A stretch of DNA of 64,000 nt from Bacteriovoracaceae bacterium (GCA_947377285.1 CANCFT010000007.1:1-64000), one strand, 5' to 3'; counted from the stretch's first letter, positions 44,154-54,434 are shown. The notes: generated from the letters alone by a model not told the origin. Numbers and translations: made by a program.

Positions 44154-45620
44154 TCATTCAGCTAGATAATCAACCAAGTTCATTGAACCCATAACAACCG
44201 CCGCAATTCCCTGACCAGGAAATTGAGTATCGCCTAGCATATAAAAATTTTTATAAGGCGATTTTGCGAAAATTAATTCCATTGGATTTCGATTCAGGGA
44301 ATGGGGAATTCCACCGACTAAGCCAAAGGATCGCTTAGTATATTTAATAAATGTTTTAGGTGTTCCTGTTAATTTGTTTTGCAGATCTTCTTCGCCGAGT
44401 TGAAATTTTTGTTTCAAAATACGTAGGATATAATTTTCTGTTTCAATTTTTTTTAATTTATACTGCTCTTTATCTAAACCGATCCATTCTGCTGGTTTTG
44501 TATGAGTCGAAATAGTAACAACTTGTCTTCCTTTGATAGATCTAGACTTATCTTCAGGATGAGAAAGTGAAACAAAAAAAGATTTTGTTGAGCAGTTTGG
44601 TATGACTTGATTCTCCGGGCAATGGATCTGAAAATACAGACCAACTCTTGAAGTATTAATTGGAATGGTTAAATAAATCATAAAAGCAGACCAACAATCT
44701 TTTGGGTCGTGAATTTTTTTTGCCGAAAAAAAATCGCGAGCTTTTTGATCTTCGAACATCTCGGCATGGTTCCAGATGGGAATCGTCGAGATAAGTTTTT
44801 TGCCATGAAAAACTTTTCCTGTAATCGTCGTAATGCTGAAACCTTCTTTTCCTTTTTTTAATGCTTCAATTTTTTTGACTTGTTCTTTAAAAAAAAGATG
44901 CGAGCACTTTGCAGCGAGTGCGTCTGAAAAGGCTTTCATTCCTCCCATGGCATAGAATGTATCTTCTGGGTAACAAAGTCCCATTGCACCCATCAGAAGC
45001 GGTGTTGTTTCCATTTGACTTTGGGCAGTAATAAAAAGAAGTTCATTTATCATGTCTAAATAGTTCTGATCTTTTATATTATATTTTTCTAATTCGGACT
45101 TCACACTTGTGAAAAATTTTGGAATCGCAAGAACGGCTCCGGGAAGTTTAAGAGAAAAAAAGGGGAGTAGGCTGCGAGCTGATCGCATCGGAATATTTTT
45201 AAATATTGTAGATAAATTCCATCCTCGCCGCTCAATTTTTTTTAATTTTTCCCAAAGTGATTGATGGTCGATACCAGGAAATTTTTCTGATAATTCAGCG
45301 ATCCATTGATTGGTATTTTTATGATGGGAAATTTTTTGATCACCAATTATTGAAATGATTCCTGGATCGATCGATACAAGTTCAAGCTGGAGATCGAGTT
45401 CTTTGATTAAATTATTGAGAGGTCGGCCTTTGGCCATACCTGAAAGTGTCGTGGCCCCTGCATCGAAAGTAAAACCCTCTCGATCAAAATAAGATGAGCA
45501 TCCGCCTGGAAGTGTATGGGCTTCAAGGACAGCGACCTTGAATCCTTTTTTTTCCATGAGAGCGGCAAAACTTAAGCCAGAGGCACCCGCGCCAATAACA
45601 ATATAATCGTAATATTCCAT
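44154..45620 (-). CDS. FAD-dependent oxidoreductase, phytoene desaturase/CrtISO-like
   Basis: 488 aa. The dinucleotide fold YIVIGAGASGLSFAALMEKKGFKVAVLEAHTLPGGCSS opens the protein and the C-terminal FAD motif NFYMLGDTQFPGQGIAAVVMGS closes it, as in CrtI and CrtISO. Members desaturate or isomerise carotenoids; others act on retinol. No other carotenoid gene is in the window. Monocistronic, substrate uncertain. Confidence 0.88.
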   Translation of the reverse strand: MEYYDYIVIGAGASGLSFAALMEKKGFKVAVLEAHTLPGGCSSYFDREGFTFDAGATTLSGMAKGRPLNNLIKELDLQLELVSIDPGIISIIGDQKISHHKNTNQWIAELSEKFPGIDHQSLWEKLKKIERRGWNLSTIFKNIPMRSARSLLPFFSLKLPGAVLAIPKFFTSVKSELEKYNIKDQNYLDMINELLFITAQSQMETTPLLMGAMGLCYPEDTFYAMGGMKAFSDALAAKCSHLFFKEQVKKIEALKKGKEGFSITTITGKVFHGKKLISTIPIWNHAEMFEDQKARDFFSAKKIHDPKDCWSAFMIYLTIPINTSRVGLYFQIHCPENQVIPNCSTKSFFVSLSHPEDKSRSIKGRQVVTISTHTKPAEWIGLDKEQYKLKKIETENYILRILKQKFQLGEEDLQNKLTGTPKTFIKYTKRSFGLVGGIPHSLNRNPMELIFAKSPYKNFYMLGDTQFPGQGIAAVVMGSMNLVDYLAE

Positions 45621-45678
45621 TCTGCAATTCTATCTTAAATTTGTGATCTGTTAATGGCCGTCTATTTAATGCCGAGCT

Positions 45679-45900
45679 TTAGTAGTCGTCTTCATCTGAA
45701 ATGTCTTCCGTAGCCCAAGCATCACTAAATTCAGCAGGAATATTTGGATCGATTTTATTCTTAAAGTCATACGGGCAATGCTGGCATCCGCTCTGACAGC
45801 AGTATCCGCGCTTTAAATGGTATTTTTCGGTAAAGACGAGGTTTCCATCGGGATTGATGTAGAAGTCGATATTGGGAATAAGAGCAGGTTTTAAAGGCAT
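45679..45900 (-). CDS. DUF5522-like small Cys-rich protein
   Basis: 73 aa from ATG 45900. An ATG nine codons upstream is inside a terminator hairpin, so it is unlikely. Motif YHLKRGYCCQSGCQHCPYDFK gives a compact Cys cluster (CC-x3-C-x2-C) that could bind zinc. The tail is acidic. The family is small and widespread without known function. Confidence 0.8.
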   Translation of the reverse strand: MPLKPALIPNIDFYINPDGNLVFTEKYHLKRGYCCQSGCQHCPYDFKNKIDPNIPAEFSDAWATEDISDEDDY

Positions 45901-45918
45901 AGTTTTTTTCAAATAAAA

Positions 45919-45938
45919 ACGGCCCATTGCTGGGCCGT
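45919..45938 (-). terminator. Rho-independent terminator of the RRM gene
   Basis: ACGGCCCA/TGGGCCGT, an 8-bp perfect stem with a TTGC loop. On the minus strand it is followed by a T-run. It lies 110 nt after the RRM stop codon. Confidence 0.82.
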
Positions 45939-46048
45939 TCTTTGTCGTATCTTTAAAGTAGTGTCTTTTAATATTCTTTATAAGATTCTTTAATAACTTT
46001 ATAGAAAATATAATAGGTGCGATAAAGTTTTCTCAAATAAATGAGAAA

Positions 46049-46432
46049 CTAGTATCTACCACCGCCGCCACCGCCGCGAGATCCACGATCTCCACCGCCA
46101 CGGTTTCCACCGCCGCCGCCGAATCCGCCACCTGATCTTCCACCACCGAATCCACCGCCGCCACCGCCGCGAGAATCTCTTTCTGGTTGTGGTTTAGCTT
46201 CTGATACTCTTAATGAACGTCCTTCGTACTCTTGACCATCCAATTGAGAAACAGCAGATTGAGCTCCGTCATCTGAATCCATTTCAACAAATCCGAAGCC
46301 CTTGCTTCTTCCTGTTTCACGGTCGATGATGATTTTAACTGATGCAACTGATCCAGCAGATGAGAAATGAGACTTTAGTCCATCTTCAGTAGCAGAGTAA
46401 GGAAGATTTCCAACGTACAACTTAGCAGCCAT
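46049..46432 (-). CDS. RNA-recognition-motif protein with Gly-rich tail
   Basis: 127 aa. RRM at 1-80 with RNP2 LYVGNL (5-10) and RNP1 KGFGFVEM (44-51), as in cyanobacterial cold-inducible Rbp proteins. The tail (about 88-127) is made of GGGGG, GFGGG and RGG units. It binds single-stranded RNA, possibly as a cold-shock chaperone. GGAG lies 7 nt before the ATG. The tail codons make a local G+C-rich patch of GCCGCC repeats. A 192-bp gap upstream shows nothing else distinct. Confidence 0.92.
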   Translation of the reverse strand: MAAKLYVGNLPYSATEDGLKSHFSSAGSVASVKIIIDRETGRSKGFGFVEMDSDDGAQSAVSQLDGQEYEGRSLRVSEAKPQPERDSRGGGGGGFGGGRSGGGFGGGGGNRGGGDRGSRGGGGGGRY

Positions 46433-46624
46433 AAAAAAACTCCAAAAAATAGGTCAAAAGTGGGTAAACGCTTAGGACCAACGTAACTATTAGACTCAAG
46501 ATATAACACATCTCAGTGCCACTTCCAAATATAAAATTACATAAATATTGTGACAGACCCTTGCGTTAAAATGGAAGTCTATTAGAATTTAGTGATAAAA
46601 GTTTTTGTTTAATTGGGGATCGTT

Positions 46625-48295
46625 ATGGAAAAGATTTGGGTTAAAAATTATCAGTCAGGAGTGCCTGCAAGCATTGAAGATCAAATGGAAAAATACCAAA
46701 ATATCCCAGAAGTTTTGGAAGAAACTTTTAAAAATTATAGCACCAAAAAAGCTTTTCATTGCATGGGAAAAGACCTGACATATCAAGAAATTGATCAACT
46801 TAGTCTTAAGTTTGCAAGTTATTTACAACAGGATTTAGGGCTGAAAAAAGGGGACCGTGTCGCCTTAATGATGCCAAACATACTCCAATACCCAATTGCC
46901 CTTTTTGGGATTTTGCGTGCAGGTATGATCGCCGTAAATGTAAATCCACTTTATACAGCTAGAGAGTTAGAGCACCAAATGAAAGACTCTGGGGCCGTCG
47001 CCATTATTATTTTTGAAAATGCCTGTCATACACTTCAAAATATTTTAGCTAAAACAGATTTGAAATTTATTATAACAACTTCTATTGGGGATATGCTCGC
47101 TTTTCCCAAATCCATAATTGTTAATTTTGTTATCGATAAAATTAAAAAAATGGTTCCTGCCTGGAGTATTCCCAACTCAGTTCGATTTATCGATGCGCTA
47201 AAAAAAGGGGATTCTGGCCGATTTCAAAAACCGGTGTTAGTCCAAAAAGATATTGCTTTTCTTCAATATACTGGTGGAACGACAGGCGTTGCCAAAGGGG
47301 CCATCCTTACTCATCGAAATATTATTGCAAATATTTGCCAAGCGCGTGCATGGATATTTCCATTGGTGAAATTAGGTGAAGAAATTATCATAACACCATT
47401 GCCTCTTTATCATATTTTTTCGTTAACAGCTAATTGCTTTGTTTTTGGATCAATTGGTGCGCTTAATATTTTGATTACTAATCCTCGAGATATGCCAGGA
47501 TTTATCAAAGAATTAAAAAAATGGAAATTTACGGCTTTCACTGGAGTGAATACACTTTTTAATGGATTAATGAATAATCCTGAATTTAAGACGGTTGATT
47601 TTACTTCACTGAAATTGACTCTAGGTGGAGGGATGGCAGTTCAAAAAGCTGTTGCTGAAAAATGGATAGAAATAACAGGAAAAGTTTTAGTTGAAGCCTA
47701 TGGATTAACGGAAACTTCACCCGCAGCTTGTATTAATCCTATGAATTTAAAAAAATATAATGGATTTATTGGTCTTCCTATTTCTTCTACAGATGTAGAA
47801 ATAAAAGATGATTTAGAAAACACAATTGCTTTGGGTGAAGCAGGTGAGATTTGTATTAAAGGGCCACAAGTAATGCCTGGATATTGGAATCGCGATGATG
47901 AAACTGCAAAAGTTTTTAGCAAAGATGGATTTTTAAAGACAGGGGATGTTGGTATTATGGATGCGGATGGTTTTATTAAAATCGTCGATCGCAAAAAAGA
48001 TATGATTATTGTTTCAGGATTCAATGTTTATCCAAACGAGATTGAAGAAGTTGTAAGTCAGTACCCAAAAGTTTTTGAAGTAGCAGCAATTGGTGTTCCA
48101 GATGCTAAAACCACTGAAGCCGTAAAATTATTTATTGTAAAAAAAGATCAATCATTAACTGTTGAAGAGATTATTAAATATTGTCATGAAAATTTGACAA
48201 ATTATAAAGTTCCAAAGCATGTTGAGTTTAGAACTGAGTTACCAAAAACTAATGTTGGGAAAATTTTAAGAAAAGATTTACGTATTCAGCCTTAA
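46625..48295 (+). CDS. fadD: Long-chain fatty-acid-CoA ligase
   Basis: 556 aa from ATG 46625, chosen because GGGGAT is 5 nt upstream; a TTG four codons earlier overlaps that SD. ANL-superfamily motifs: YTGGTTGVAKGAILTH (P-loop), EAYGLTETSPA, KTGDVG with IKIVDRKKDMIIVSGFNVYPNEIEE, and the catalytic Lys in PKTNVGKILRK. It activates fatty acids with ATP and CoA. Its stop overlaps the convergent lipoprotein gene by 4 nt. Confidence 0.95.
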   Translation: MEKIWVKNYQSGVPASIEDQMEKYQNIPEVLEETFKNYSTKKAFHCMGKDLTYQEIDQLSLKFASYLQQDLGLKKGDRVALMMPNILQYPIALFGILRAGMIAVNVNPLYTARELEHQMKDSGAVAIIIFENACHTLQNILAKTDLKFIITTSIGDMLAFPKSIIVNFVIDKIKKMVPAWSIPNSVRFIDALKKGDSGRFQKPVLVQKDIAFLQYTGGTTGVAKGAILTHRNIIANICQARAWIFPLVKLGEEIIITPLPLYHIFSLTANCFVFGSIGALNILITNPRDMPGFIKELKKWKFTAFTGVNTLFNGLMNNPEFKTVDFTSLKLTLGGGMAVQKAVAEKWIEITGKVLVEAYGLTETSPAACINPMNLKKYNGFIGLPISSTDVEIKDDLENTIALGEAGEICIKGPQVMPGYWNRDDETAKVFSKDGFLKTGDVGIMDADGFIKIVDRKKDMIIVSGFNVYPNEIEEVVSQYPKVFEVAAIGVPDAKTTEAVKLFIVKKDQSLTVEEIIKYCHENLTNYKVPKHVEFRTELPKTNVGKILRKDLRIQP

Positions 48296-49617
48296 TTATC
48301 TCTTTTTTGAATGAATTCCTCGATAGGGATTTCAATAGCGCTAGTCAGAGAATTGCTTTTTTGCATTTCTATCTGTTTAGTCTGTTCAAGCTGCTGTAAA
48401 TGAGCGGCATCTTCAGATTTTATTTCCACAGATTTTGCTTGATCTGAAAGCTCGGTAGTCGTTTTATTATTTATAGTGAAATAGCGTTGAAATCCATACC
48501 CAACACTAAGAATAGAACCTCCACTAATTGCTGCTTGTTTGGGAGTCATTTGTGTAATTGAAAGATATGCTTTTTTGAAAATTCCAATTTTTTCAGGATC
48601 ATCATTCCCATCACTTTTAACAAAGAAATTTTTAAACCAATCTTTTAATTGAGTTAATGGTTCTTTAATTTTCATGTAGGCAACATCTAATTTTGAAGTT
48701 GCAATTACTTCTCTAATAAAAACTTTATTGTCGATTTTATATACGCCATAAGACGACGGTGAAAAAGTATCTACGCTAATAATTCTGGATAAACTTTCAA
48801 ATTCTTTTACAGCTAATTCATTTGGAGATACTGCATTTTTCAAAGTGTACTCGAGCTCTCGGTGTACAATTGAAAGCATATCTTGAAGCATTGCTTGCCT
48901 AATGACTCGTTCTTTGATTTTTCCATTTTTTAAAAAAGTTCCGTCTAAGATTTTCACTTCTAGTCTAAGTTTGTTTATGACTGCATTTAAATTTTTATCT
49001 TCTTTTCTAAAGGTTATTATTTCATTTTTCATTTCACCATTTCTCATAATTGATAACTGAATATCAACGGCATCATCATTTTTTAATTTAAGCTTTTTTA
49101 ATAAATTAATATTATATTGAAGTGAAATTCTTTCTTCAATTAATTGATCAATTTCTAAATTATACGAGATGTATGAATTGAGCCATTCTGAAACATCTAA
49201 ATAGGCTTTTGAAGTTTGATCATCTTCAATTGGGATTTGGTTGGTAAGGATTTTTTCTAAGTTTTCAGCGTATCTTTTTGCCGTCGGAATTATCTCTTCA
49301 TCTTGGAAAATATAAAATGCAGGATAACGATTATTGTTCCAATTGCGTAAAGATTTATTAAATGATTTTTTAACTTTATTGATCCAATTCAAACTTGGGT
49401 ATTGGAGTTGCATCCGCTTCTCAGAAAAAGTGATAAGCTTTTTCTTTTCGAGAGCAGTCATTAAATCATCAGTATAGCTTTCGGTTAAAAATATTTTTTT
49501 AGCCATTTCGTTGCAAGTGCCATCTACTTCAGCTGGAATCCGAATAGGATTAAGGCCGCTCATAGATGAACATGAGGATAGGACAATAATTAAAAATGTT
49601 AACAAGAAAAATTTCAT
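48292..49617 (-). CDS. Lipoprotein of 441 aa, unknown
   Basis: Lipobox LSSC with lipidated Cys16. The body is largely helical and charged (about 25-340). A Gly-rich hydrophobic patch near 375-395 (AAISGGSILSVGYGFQ) could insert in a membrane, and a Gln/Glu-rich tail follows. It is divergent from the 1458-aa lipoprotein, 148 bp between starts, and both are lipoproteins with a late Gly-rich hydrophobic segment, so they may form a complex. No known family recognised. Confidence 0.68.
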   Translation of the reverse strand: MKFFLLTFLIIVLSSCSSMSGLNPIRIPAEVDGTCNEMAKKIFLTESYTDDLMTALEKKKLITFSEKRMQLQYPSLNWINKVKKSFNKSLRNWNNNRYPAFYIFQDEEIIPTAKRYAENLEKILTNQIPIEDDQTSKAYLDVSEWLNSYISYNLEIDQLIEERISLQYNINLLKKLKLKNDDAVDIQLSIMRNGEMKNEIITFRKEDKNLNAVINKLRLEVKILDGTFLKNGKIKERVIRQAMLQDMLSIVHRELEYTLKNAVSPNELAVKEFESLSRIISVDTFSPSSYGVYKIDNKVFIREVIATSKLDVAYMKIKEPLTQLKDWFKNFFVKSDGNDDPEKIGIFKKAYLSITQMTPKQAAISGGSILSVGYGFQRYFTINNKTTTELSDQAKSVEIKSEDAAHLQQLEQTKQIEMQKSNSLTSAIEIPIEEFIQKRDN

Positions 49618-49684
49618 ACCAAACTTGTCGGTTAATGTTGGTTAAAACCTAAGTCCTTATTTAAATTGTCAAAAAAATAGACAC

Positions 49685-49711
49685 TTAAGATTTATCCGAG
49701 TTTGCCGATAG
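49685..49711 (+). promoter_or_regulatory. Sigma-28 (FliA)-like promoter before the giant lipoprotein
   Basis: TTAAGATT (49685-49692), 11 bp, GCCGATAG (49704-49711); the consensus is TAAAGTTT-N11-GCCGATAA. The -10 matches 7 of 8, the -35 fewer. Confidence 0.4.
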
Positions 49712-49765
49712 GTTATTTATATTTGTACCCATTATATCAAAATGGGGCTGGAGTTTCACTTGGCC

Positions 49766-52700
49766 ATGAAGTATCTATTGATCATTTGCTTAATTCTGCA
49801 ATCTTGTAGTTTTAAAGGACCAATCTGGAACCGTGGACCCTCATCGATTGATAACTTCACAGAACAAAAAAATCAAATGGCTGCTTTTCGAAGCAAGATA
49901 ATGGGCTCTGAGCATGAAACGAATTGTTCAAAAGAGCAATTAGATGAAGACTTTAAACGATTGATGGCTTCAGTTAAGCAGGATTCCTGCGTTGAAGATA
50001 ATTTTACCTTAGATAAAGAAGAGTATTATCAAAAAAATTGCCCCAAAATAAAAACAGAAGGTCTTTTTGATCGCATAGTTAAAAAAACTATAGAAGAAGA
50101 AAAAACCGATAAACCTCTTACATATTTTCAAAATAGTATTAACCCGGACTTTTTAAAATTAGTAAATGAGGCCAATACATTTTTAAAAATGGTAAATGGT
50201 ATTAGTTCTGATGAAGACCGCTCAATTGATGAACGGATTGATTTAATAAGTTTTTATGTTGAAAATGTCCTATTACCTATTCGTGATTTAGTAGTTATTA
50301 AGCGTTCATATTTAGCAAAAGAAAATGATGGAAGTGAATTTTATAATAACTTAAGGCCAACTCTGCCGAACTCAATGACGAATGGATTGAGTAATGAACA
50401 ATTAGGATTGTTAACTCAAGGTCCTAATCCATCTTCTGCACCATTCTATATGGAAATTCAAAATCAAAGTGGAAATAATGCCTATTTGAGTTTTTCACCT
50501 TCCGATATAATTAAACATGACGTCATGACATTATTGAAAGCACCAACTTCTAAAAACTATGTAATGGCGCTGAAGTGGATGACATTGCATATGATGCTTT
50601 CTCAAGTATATCTTTACGACACAATATTAGAAAGCAAAGGTGTATTGAGTATTCCTAATTCATGCCAGGATCAGTTAAATGGTAATTTACCGACAGAGTT
50701 TAAGTTTAAATTTGAAGAGGGAGTAGGGGATCAATTTTTAGAAAATATTCTAAGTGGACATGGATTAACTTTTAAAAAAGATGACTCTGCCTATTTAGAT
50801 TATTATATCGATAATATAAATAAAGACCCAACAAAAGATGGTTATAGTGGTCTAGTACCTTTTGAAAATTTTAAAAATGCTAATAAAAGTTTAGAAGTTC
50901 AAATGAGTACGAACTCTTCCTTAAAACCTCAGTTTGATGATGTTGCTCATTTTCAAACGATTATGGGATTTAAAGCACCTGAAGCATTAAGAGTATTTAA
51001 AGGTGTCATTGAAAAAAGAAATAGAGCTCAAAAAACAAAAGAAAATATTACTTACACAGGGGTTCAAACTTTTCAAAATATTCTTGGATCTTTTCCGATT
51101 GATGAAATTGCAGAAATTAAACTACCTGATGGAACCACTTCTCAAATTTATCCAGGTAAGCAAAACTTATCACCCTATTTACTTGATTTAATGAAATCGA
51201 ATGGATTCAATGAATATTCTCAATTAATTACAGAAAGAATGAGAAAGAAATTTCTTGGTAAAAAAGCATTGATTCCATTTCCTTCGATGTATTCTTCACC
51301 TGTTTGGAGAGATTGGAGTTTAAAGCTTCTTGCAGATGCATTTTATCACTATAAAGATCTTCCAGAGAATTCAGCTCTTCACCGGTTAACTCAAGGAAAT
51401 TGTGAAAAAGTTACTGGAAACAAAGAAATAAAAGAATTATGTTCTGGAAATCGAGTTCTTAATATTTCAAATTTTTTAGGCGAATTTAGATCGGGTGAAA
51501 AATATATCCCAACTCGGCGATTAGAAGAAAAGCAATTTCAAAATATATATCCACTACTAAGTCTATTATGGTCATCAATGCGAGATTATACAGACATTTT
51601 ACCTGATGCAAAACCATACGAGCTTAATTTTTTATTAGAACAAATGTCAGCAGGTAATCCCTGGGCACGACTTAAGTTAAGTTACATGATTGCACTTGAT
51701 CAATTAGAATATCAAAGAGAAGGAATTCCGCCAGTCTATTCAGTTTCTGGTTTATGGTTTAAAACAAATGAGAGAGCTCAATGTGAAAACAAAAATGTGA
51801 ATCTTCAATATTCAAAAATTTTTGAAGCTGGTCAAATCTTAGGTTTAAATGAGCCATTTAATTATAATCACGCAGATAAAATTTTATCGGCTATCGAAAA
51901 AAGTTTTATTTGGAAAAATATAATTGAGGATATCAATCATCGCAATGCCCAACTCTTTAGTGTGACAAGTGGAGGGAGAAGTTTTTATAAAATTGCAGAT
52001 GATATTTCTTATAAAACGATTTTAGATAAAGAAAGCGCCTTTAAAACAGGAGTCAATCTCAGTGATAAAGCAAGGCTAGAAATTACAGGGGCCGCAAAAT
52101 CAAATGAAGCTCAAGTCGGGGATTTCTTTTTGCAACTTTATAAAGTTAAAAATGATATTGAAAGACAAAAAAAATTATTTGAGGATTTCTCGAAAGTGAA
52201 TGGTATTGATAATACATTTAATCTAAAACTCAATTTTTTGGCCATCGAAGACTCTTATAAAAAACCTATTTTTAAAGACATACTAAGACAAGCTGCCCTA
52301 GCTCGTAAATTACAAATCTTGTCACAGTTAAAAACATTTTGTGGAATGAATATAAATGACCAAGCTGAATTTAAAAATATTTTCTATTCAACCAGTAAAT
52401 CTCAAAATGAAATAAATCAAATGGCTGGACTTCCTGCAGTTCCAGAATCTGTTTTGAAAAAAATAAATGAGATGTCTCCTTCAGAATTTAGGGATATGTG
52501 GTGGGGGATTGGTTCAGGTGTTGCTGGTATGGCCGCAGTTATTGTCGGTGGTGCCTGCACTGTTGCCAGTGGTGGGATTTGCGCTCCACTTGGCGGTGCC
52601 ATGGCCGTGGCGGGAATGACTTCACTTGGAATCCAAGTAAAATTAACGGCAAATGAGCTCGATCGAAAATTAGATGCTGATGTTTCAGAGAAAAAAGTAA

Positions 52701-54142
52701 AAGCGATGGAAGACTTGGGTTTTGCAAATCTAGGGAGTGCGGATGAAGTACACCGAAGTTATGCTTGGACAGCATTTGAGGCATTAAGTATTTTCCCGTT
52801 AATTGGGATTGCTACAAGATCACTTACTCTAGGCCCAAAACTTGTGGCTGTTTCATCAAGATCGATTTCTCAACAGTTGGGAAAGTCAGCTTTCAGGTCA
52901 GCTGCTAAATCGGCCACCCATGAAGAAGAAGTAAGGTCAGCTAAATATCTTTTAGGAGTAGATAGCGTTTCAAAAAACTTAGGTTTGGATAAAAAAAGTT
53001 TAGACTTAGCAAAAAATAAAATTGATATGGTTAAAAAACTTTATACTTCAGGTGAAATAGATCTTGAGACAATGCTCACTCGAGTGGCTAAAATTCTAGA
53101 TCCCATAAAACGAGCAAAATTAGCAGCAGCAAAAACGCTTCGAAGTGAAACTGGAAAAGTATTTGTTACTGAAACAAAAGATCAAATAGACCATCAGGCT
53201 GCAAAAGTTGTTTCTCAATATTTTGCAGATAATTCAAAAGACATGTTAAGGCTGATACAGAGTTATTCGGGAGAACGGCTTAGTCGGGCAGTCCGGATAA
53301 TGAGTGAAATAGAATCAAAAGACCGGATCGGCAATCGTATTCCAATTTATAGTGGAGTTAAAGATTGGTTCATGAGAATGAGAAACGAGTCCTTAGCGAA
53401 AAATGCAAATAAAATTTTAAGAATTGAAAAAGAATTGAATGATTTAAGTACAAAACCTGGATTTTTGGAAGCTTTTGTCTATAAAAATATTGAAGACTTT
53501 ACTGATATCTTCATTGATATACCTTTGAAGAAAAGAGAGCTTCCATATATAGTTCAAGTTCAAGGCATGCCTGATTTTAATTTTATTCAAGGTCGAAAAA
53601 TTCCACTCTTAAGTATGATGTCAGAAGGGCAAACATTAAAAAAAGTTTTCACCGCCAGAGCTCGTTTAGTTTATGAATCTTATAAATCTGAAGCTAGGTC
53701 AACTTTAAGACTTAAGCGATTTGTCCAATCTGAAACTTCACTTGGAGCCTTTCAATCATTTCAAGTTTCAGTTGCTGAGATGGCCAGTAAAAAAACAACT
53801 CTTGAAGCTGCGAGTATTATGCGAGACTACCGAAACCTTGAAGAGCAATTTACTAAACGTCTCTATCAAAAATTTGGTGAAAGTGGCAAAAAAATGGAAT
53901 ATGGACTATTTAAAGCTATGGTAACTAATCCAAAAAATCTCAAAGAAAAAGCAATGTCTGAAGCCATTTGGGAAGCTGTACCAGCTGATGAATTAATGGG
54001 TATGAAAGATGTTGGAACTTTTGCCCATAAAGCAGTTCAAGAACTCGCCAATTACAATGATGTGGACTCGTTTCAGCGATATCTCAATGCACTTAGAATT
54101 TTGGTTATTAACCGAGACCCAGCAGTGCTTGAAATTATGTAA
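49766..54142 (+). CDS. Giant lipoprotein of 1458 aa with Gly-rich membrane hairpin, unknown
   Basis: ATG 49766 is preferred because it opens a lipoprotein signal (MKYLLIICLILQSC, lipidated Cys14); an upstream ATG at 49742 would add eight residues before it. Residues 30-900 are helical and charged, with no domain I recognise. At about 912-955 a Gly/Ala-rich hydrophobic stretch (WGIGSGVAGMAAVIVGG...GGAMAVAGM) resembles glycine-zipper hairpins of pore-forming or contact toxins. The last 500 residues are basic, helical and coiled-coil-like. Codon use matches its surroundings. A surface effector used on other cells is an inference. Confidence 0.7.
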   Translation: MKYLLIICLILQSCSFKGPIWNRGPSSIDNFTEQKNQMAAFRSKIMGSEHETNCSKEQLDEDFKRLMASVKQDSCVEDNFTLDKEEYYQKNCPKIKTEGLFDRIVKKTIEEEKTDKPLTYFQNSINPDFLKLVNEANTFLKMVNGISSDEDRSIDERIDLISFYVENVLLPIRDLVVIKRSYLAKENDGSEFYNNLRPTLPNSMTNGLSNEQLGLLTQGPNPSSAPFYMEIQNQSGNNAYLSFSPSDIIKHDVMTLLKAPTSKNYVMALKWMTLHMMLSQVYLYDTILESKGVLSIPNSCQDQLNGNLPTEFKFKFEEGVGDQFLENILSGHGLTFKKDDSAYLDYYIDNINKDPTKDGYSGLVPFENFKNANKSLEVQMSTNSSLKPQFDDVAHFQTIMGFKAPEALRVFKGVIEKRNRAQKTKENITYTGVQTFQNILGSFPIDEIAEIKLPDGTTSQIYPGKQNLSPYLLDLMKSNGFNEYSQLITERMRKKFLGKKALIPFPSMYSSPVWRDWSLKLLADAFYHYKDLPENSALHRLTQGNCEKVTGNKEIKELCSGNRVLNISNFLGEFRSGEKYIPTRRLEEKQFQNIYPLLSLLWSSMRDYTDILPDAKPYELNFLLEQMSAGNPWARLKLSYMIALDQLEYQREGIPPVYSVSGLWFKTNERAQCENKNVNLQYSKIFEAGQILGLNEPFNYNHADKILSAIEKSFIWKNIIEDINHRNAQLFSVTSGGRSFYKIADDISYKTILDKESAFKTGVNLSDKARLEITGAAKSNEAQVGDFFLQLYKVKNDIERQKKLFEDFSKVNGIDNTFNLKLNFLAIEDSYKKPIFKDILRQAALARKLQILSQLKTFCGMNINDQAEFKNIFYSTSKSQNEINQMAGLPAVPESVLKKINEMSPSEFRDMWWGIGSGVAGMAAVIVGGACTVASGGICAPLGGAMAVAGMTSLGIQVKLTANELDRKLDADVSEKKVKAMEDLGFANLGSADEVHRSYAWTAFEALSIFPLIGIATRSLTLGPKLVAVSSRSISQQLGKSAFRSAAKSATHEEEVRSAKYLLGVDSVSKNLGLDKKSLDLAKNKIDMVKKLYTSGEIDLETMLTRVAKILDPIKRAKLAAAKTLRSETGKVFVTETKDQIDHQAAKVVSQYFADNSKDMLRLIQSYSGERLSRAVRIMSEIESKDRIGNRIPIYSGVKDWFMRMRNESLAKNANKILRIEKELNDLSTKPGFLEAFVYKNIEDFTDIFIDIPLKKRELPYIVQVQGMPDFNFIQGRKIPLLSMMSEGQTLKKVFTARARLVYESYKSEARSTLRLKRFVQSETSLGAFQSFQVSVAEMASKKTTLEAASIMRDYRNLEEQFTKRLYQKFGESGKKMEYGLFKAMVTNPKNLKEKAMSEAIWEAVPADELMGMKDVGTFAHKAVQELANYNDVDSFQRYLNALRILVINRDPAVLEIM

Positions 54143-54143
54143 A

Positions 54144-54434
54144 TTACTCGACACTTAAAACGTGGCAGTTATTTTTATCTAAGATGACATTATAGTTTTC
54201 AGTTGATCCATTTTCGCCATCGATAATTTGAACAGATTGGGTAATCGTATTTCCTTCGACGAATGCTTTTGATGTTGTTTTTGTGAAGACTATTGAATTG
54301 CCGAACTGGGCCTTATAACTTTTAAAAGCAACAAGTTCCACAACTCCTTTACAAGGGGTTTTCTCAACGGCAAAAGTTGGTAAGCTTTGAGTAATAATTG
54401 ATAATACTATTAAGCCTTTTAAAAATGATTTCAT
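54144..54434 (-). CDS. Small secreted protein, unknown
   Basis: 96 aa. Signal peptide about 1-22 (cut after TFA). The mature 74 residues are beta-rich with two cysteines (TPCKG, NNCHV) that could pair. It converges on the giant lipoprotein gene with 1 nt between stops. No clear SD. No family recognised. Confidence 0.6.
   Translation of the reverse strand: MKSFLKGLIVLSIITQSLPTFAVEKTPCKGVVELVAFKSYKAQFGNSIVFTKTTSKAFVEGNTITQSVQIIDGENGSTENYNVILDKNNCHVLSVE

Noticed and set aside
46049-46200. G+C-rich GCCGCC tract, considered as a transferred segment
   Set aside because: Explained by Gly codons of the RRM protein tail.
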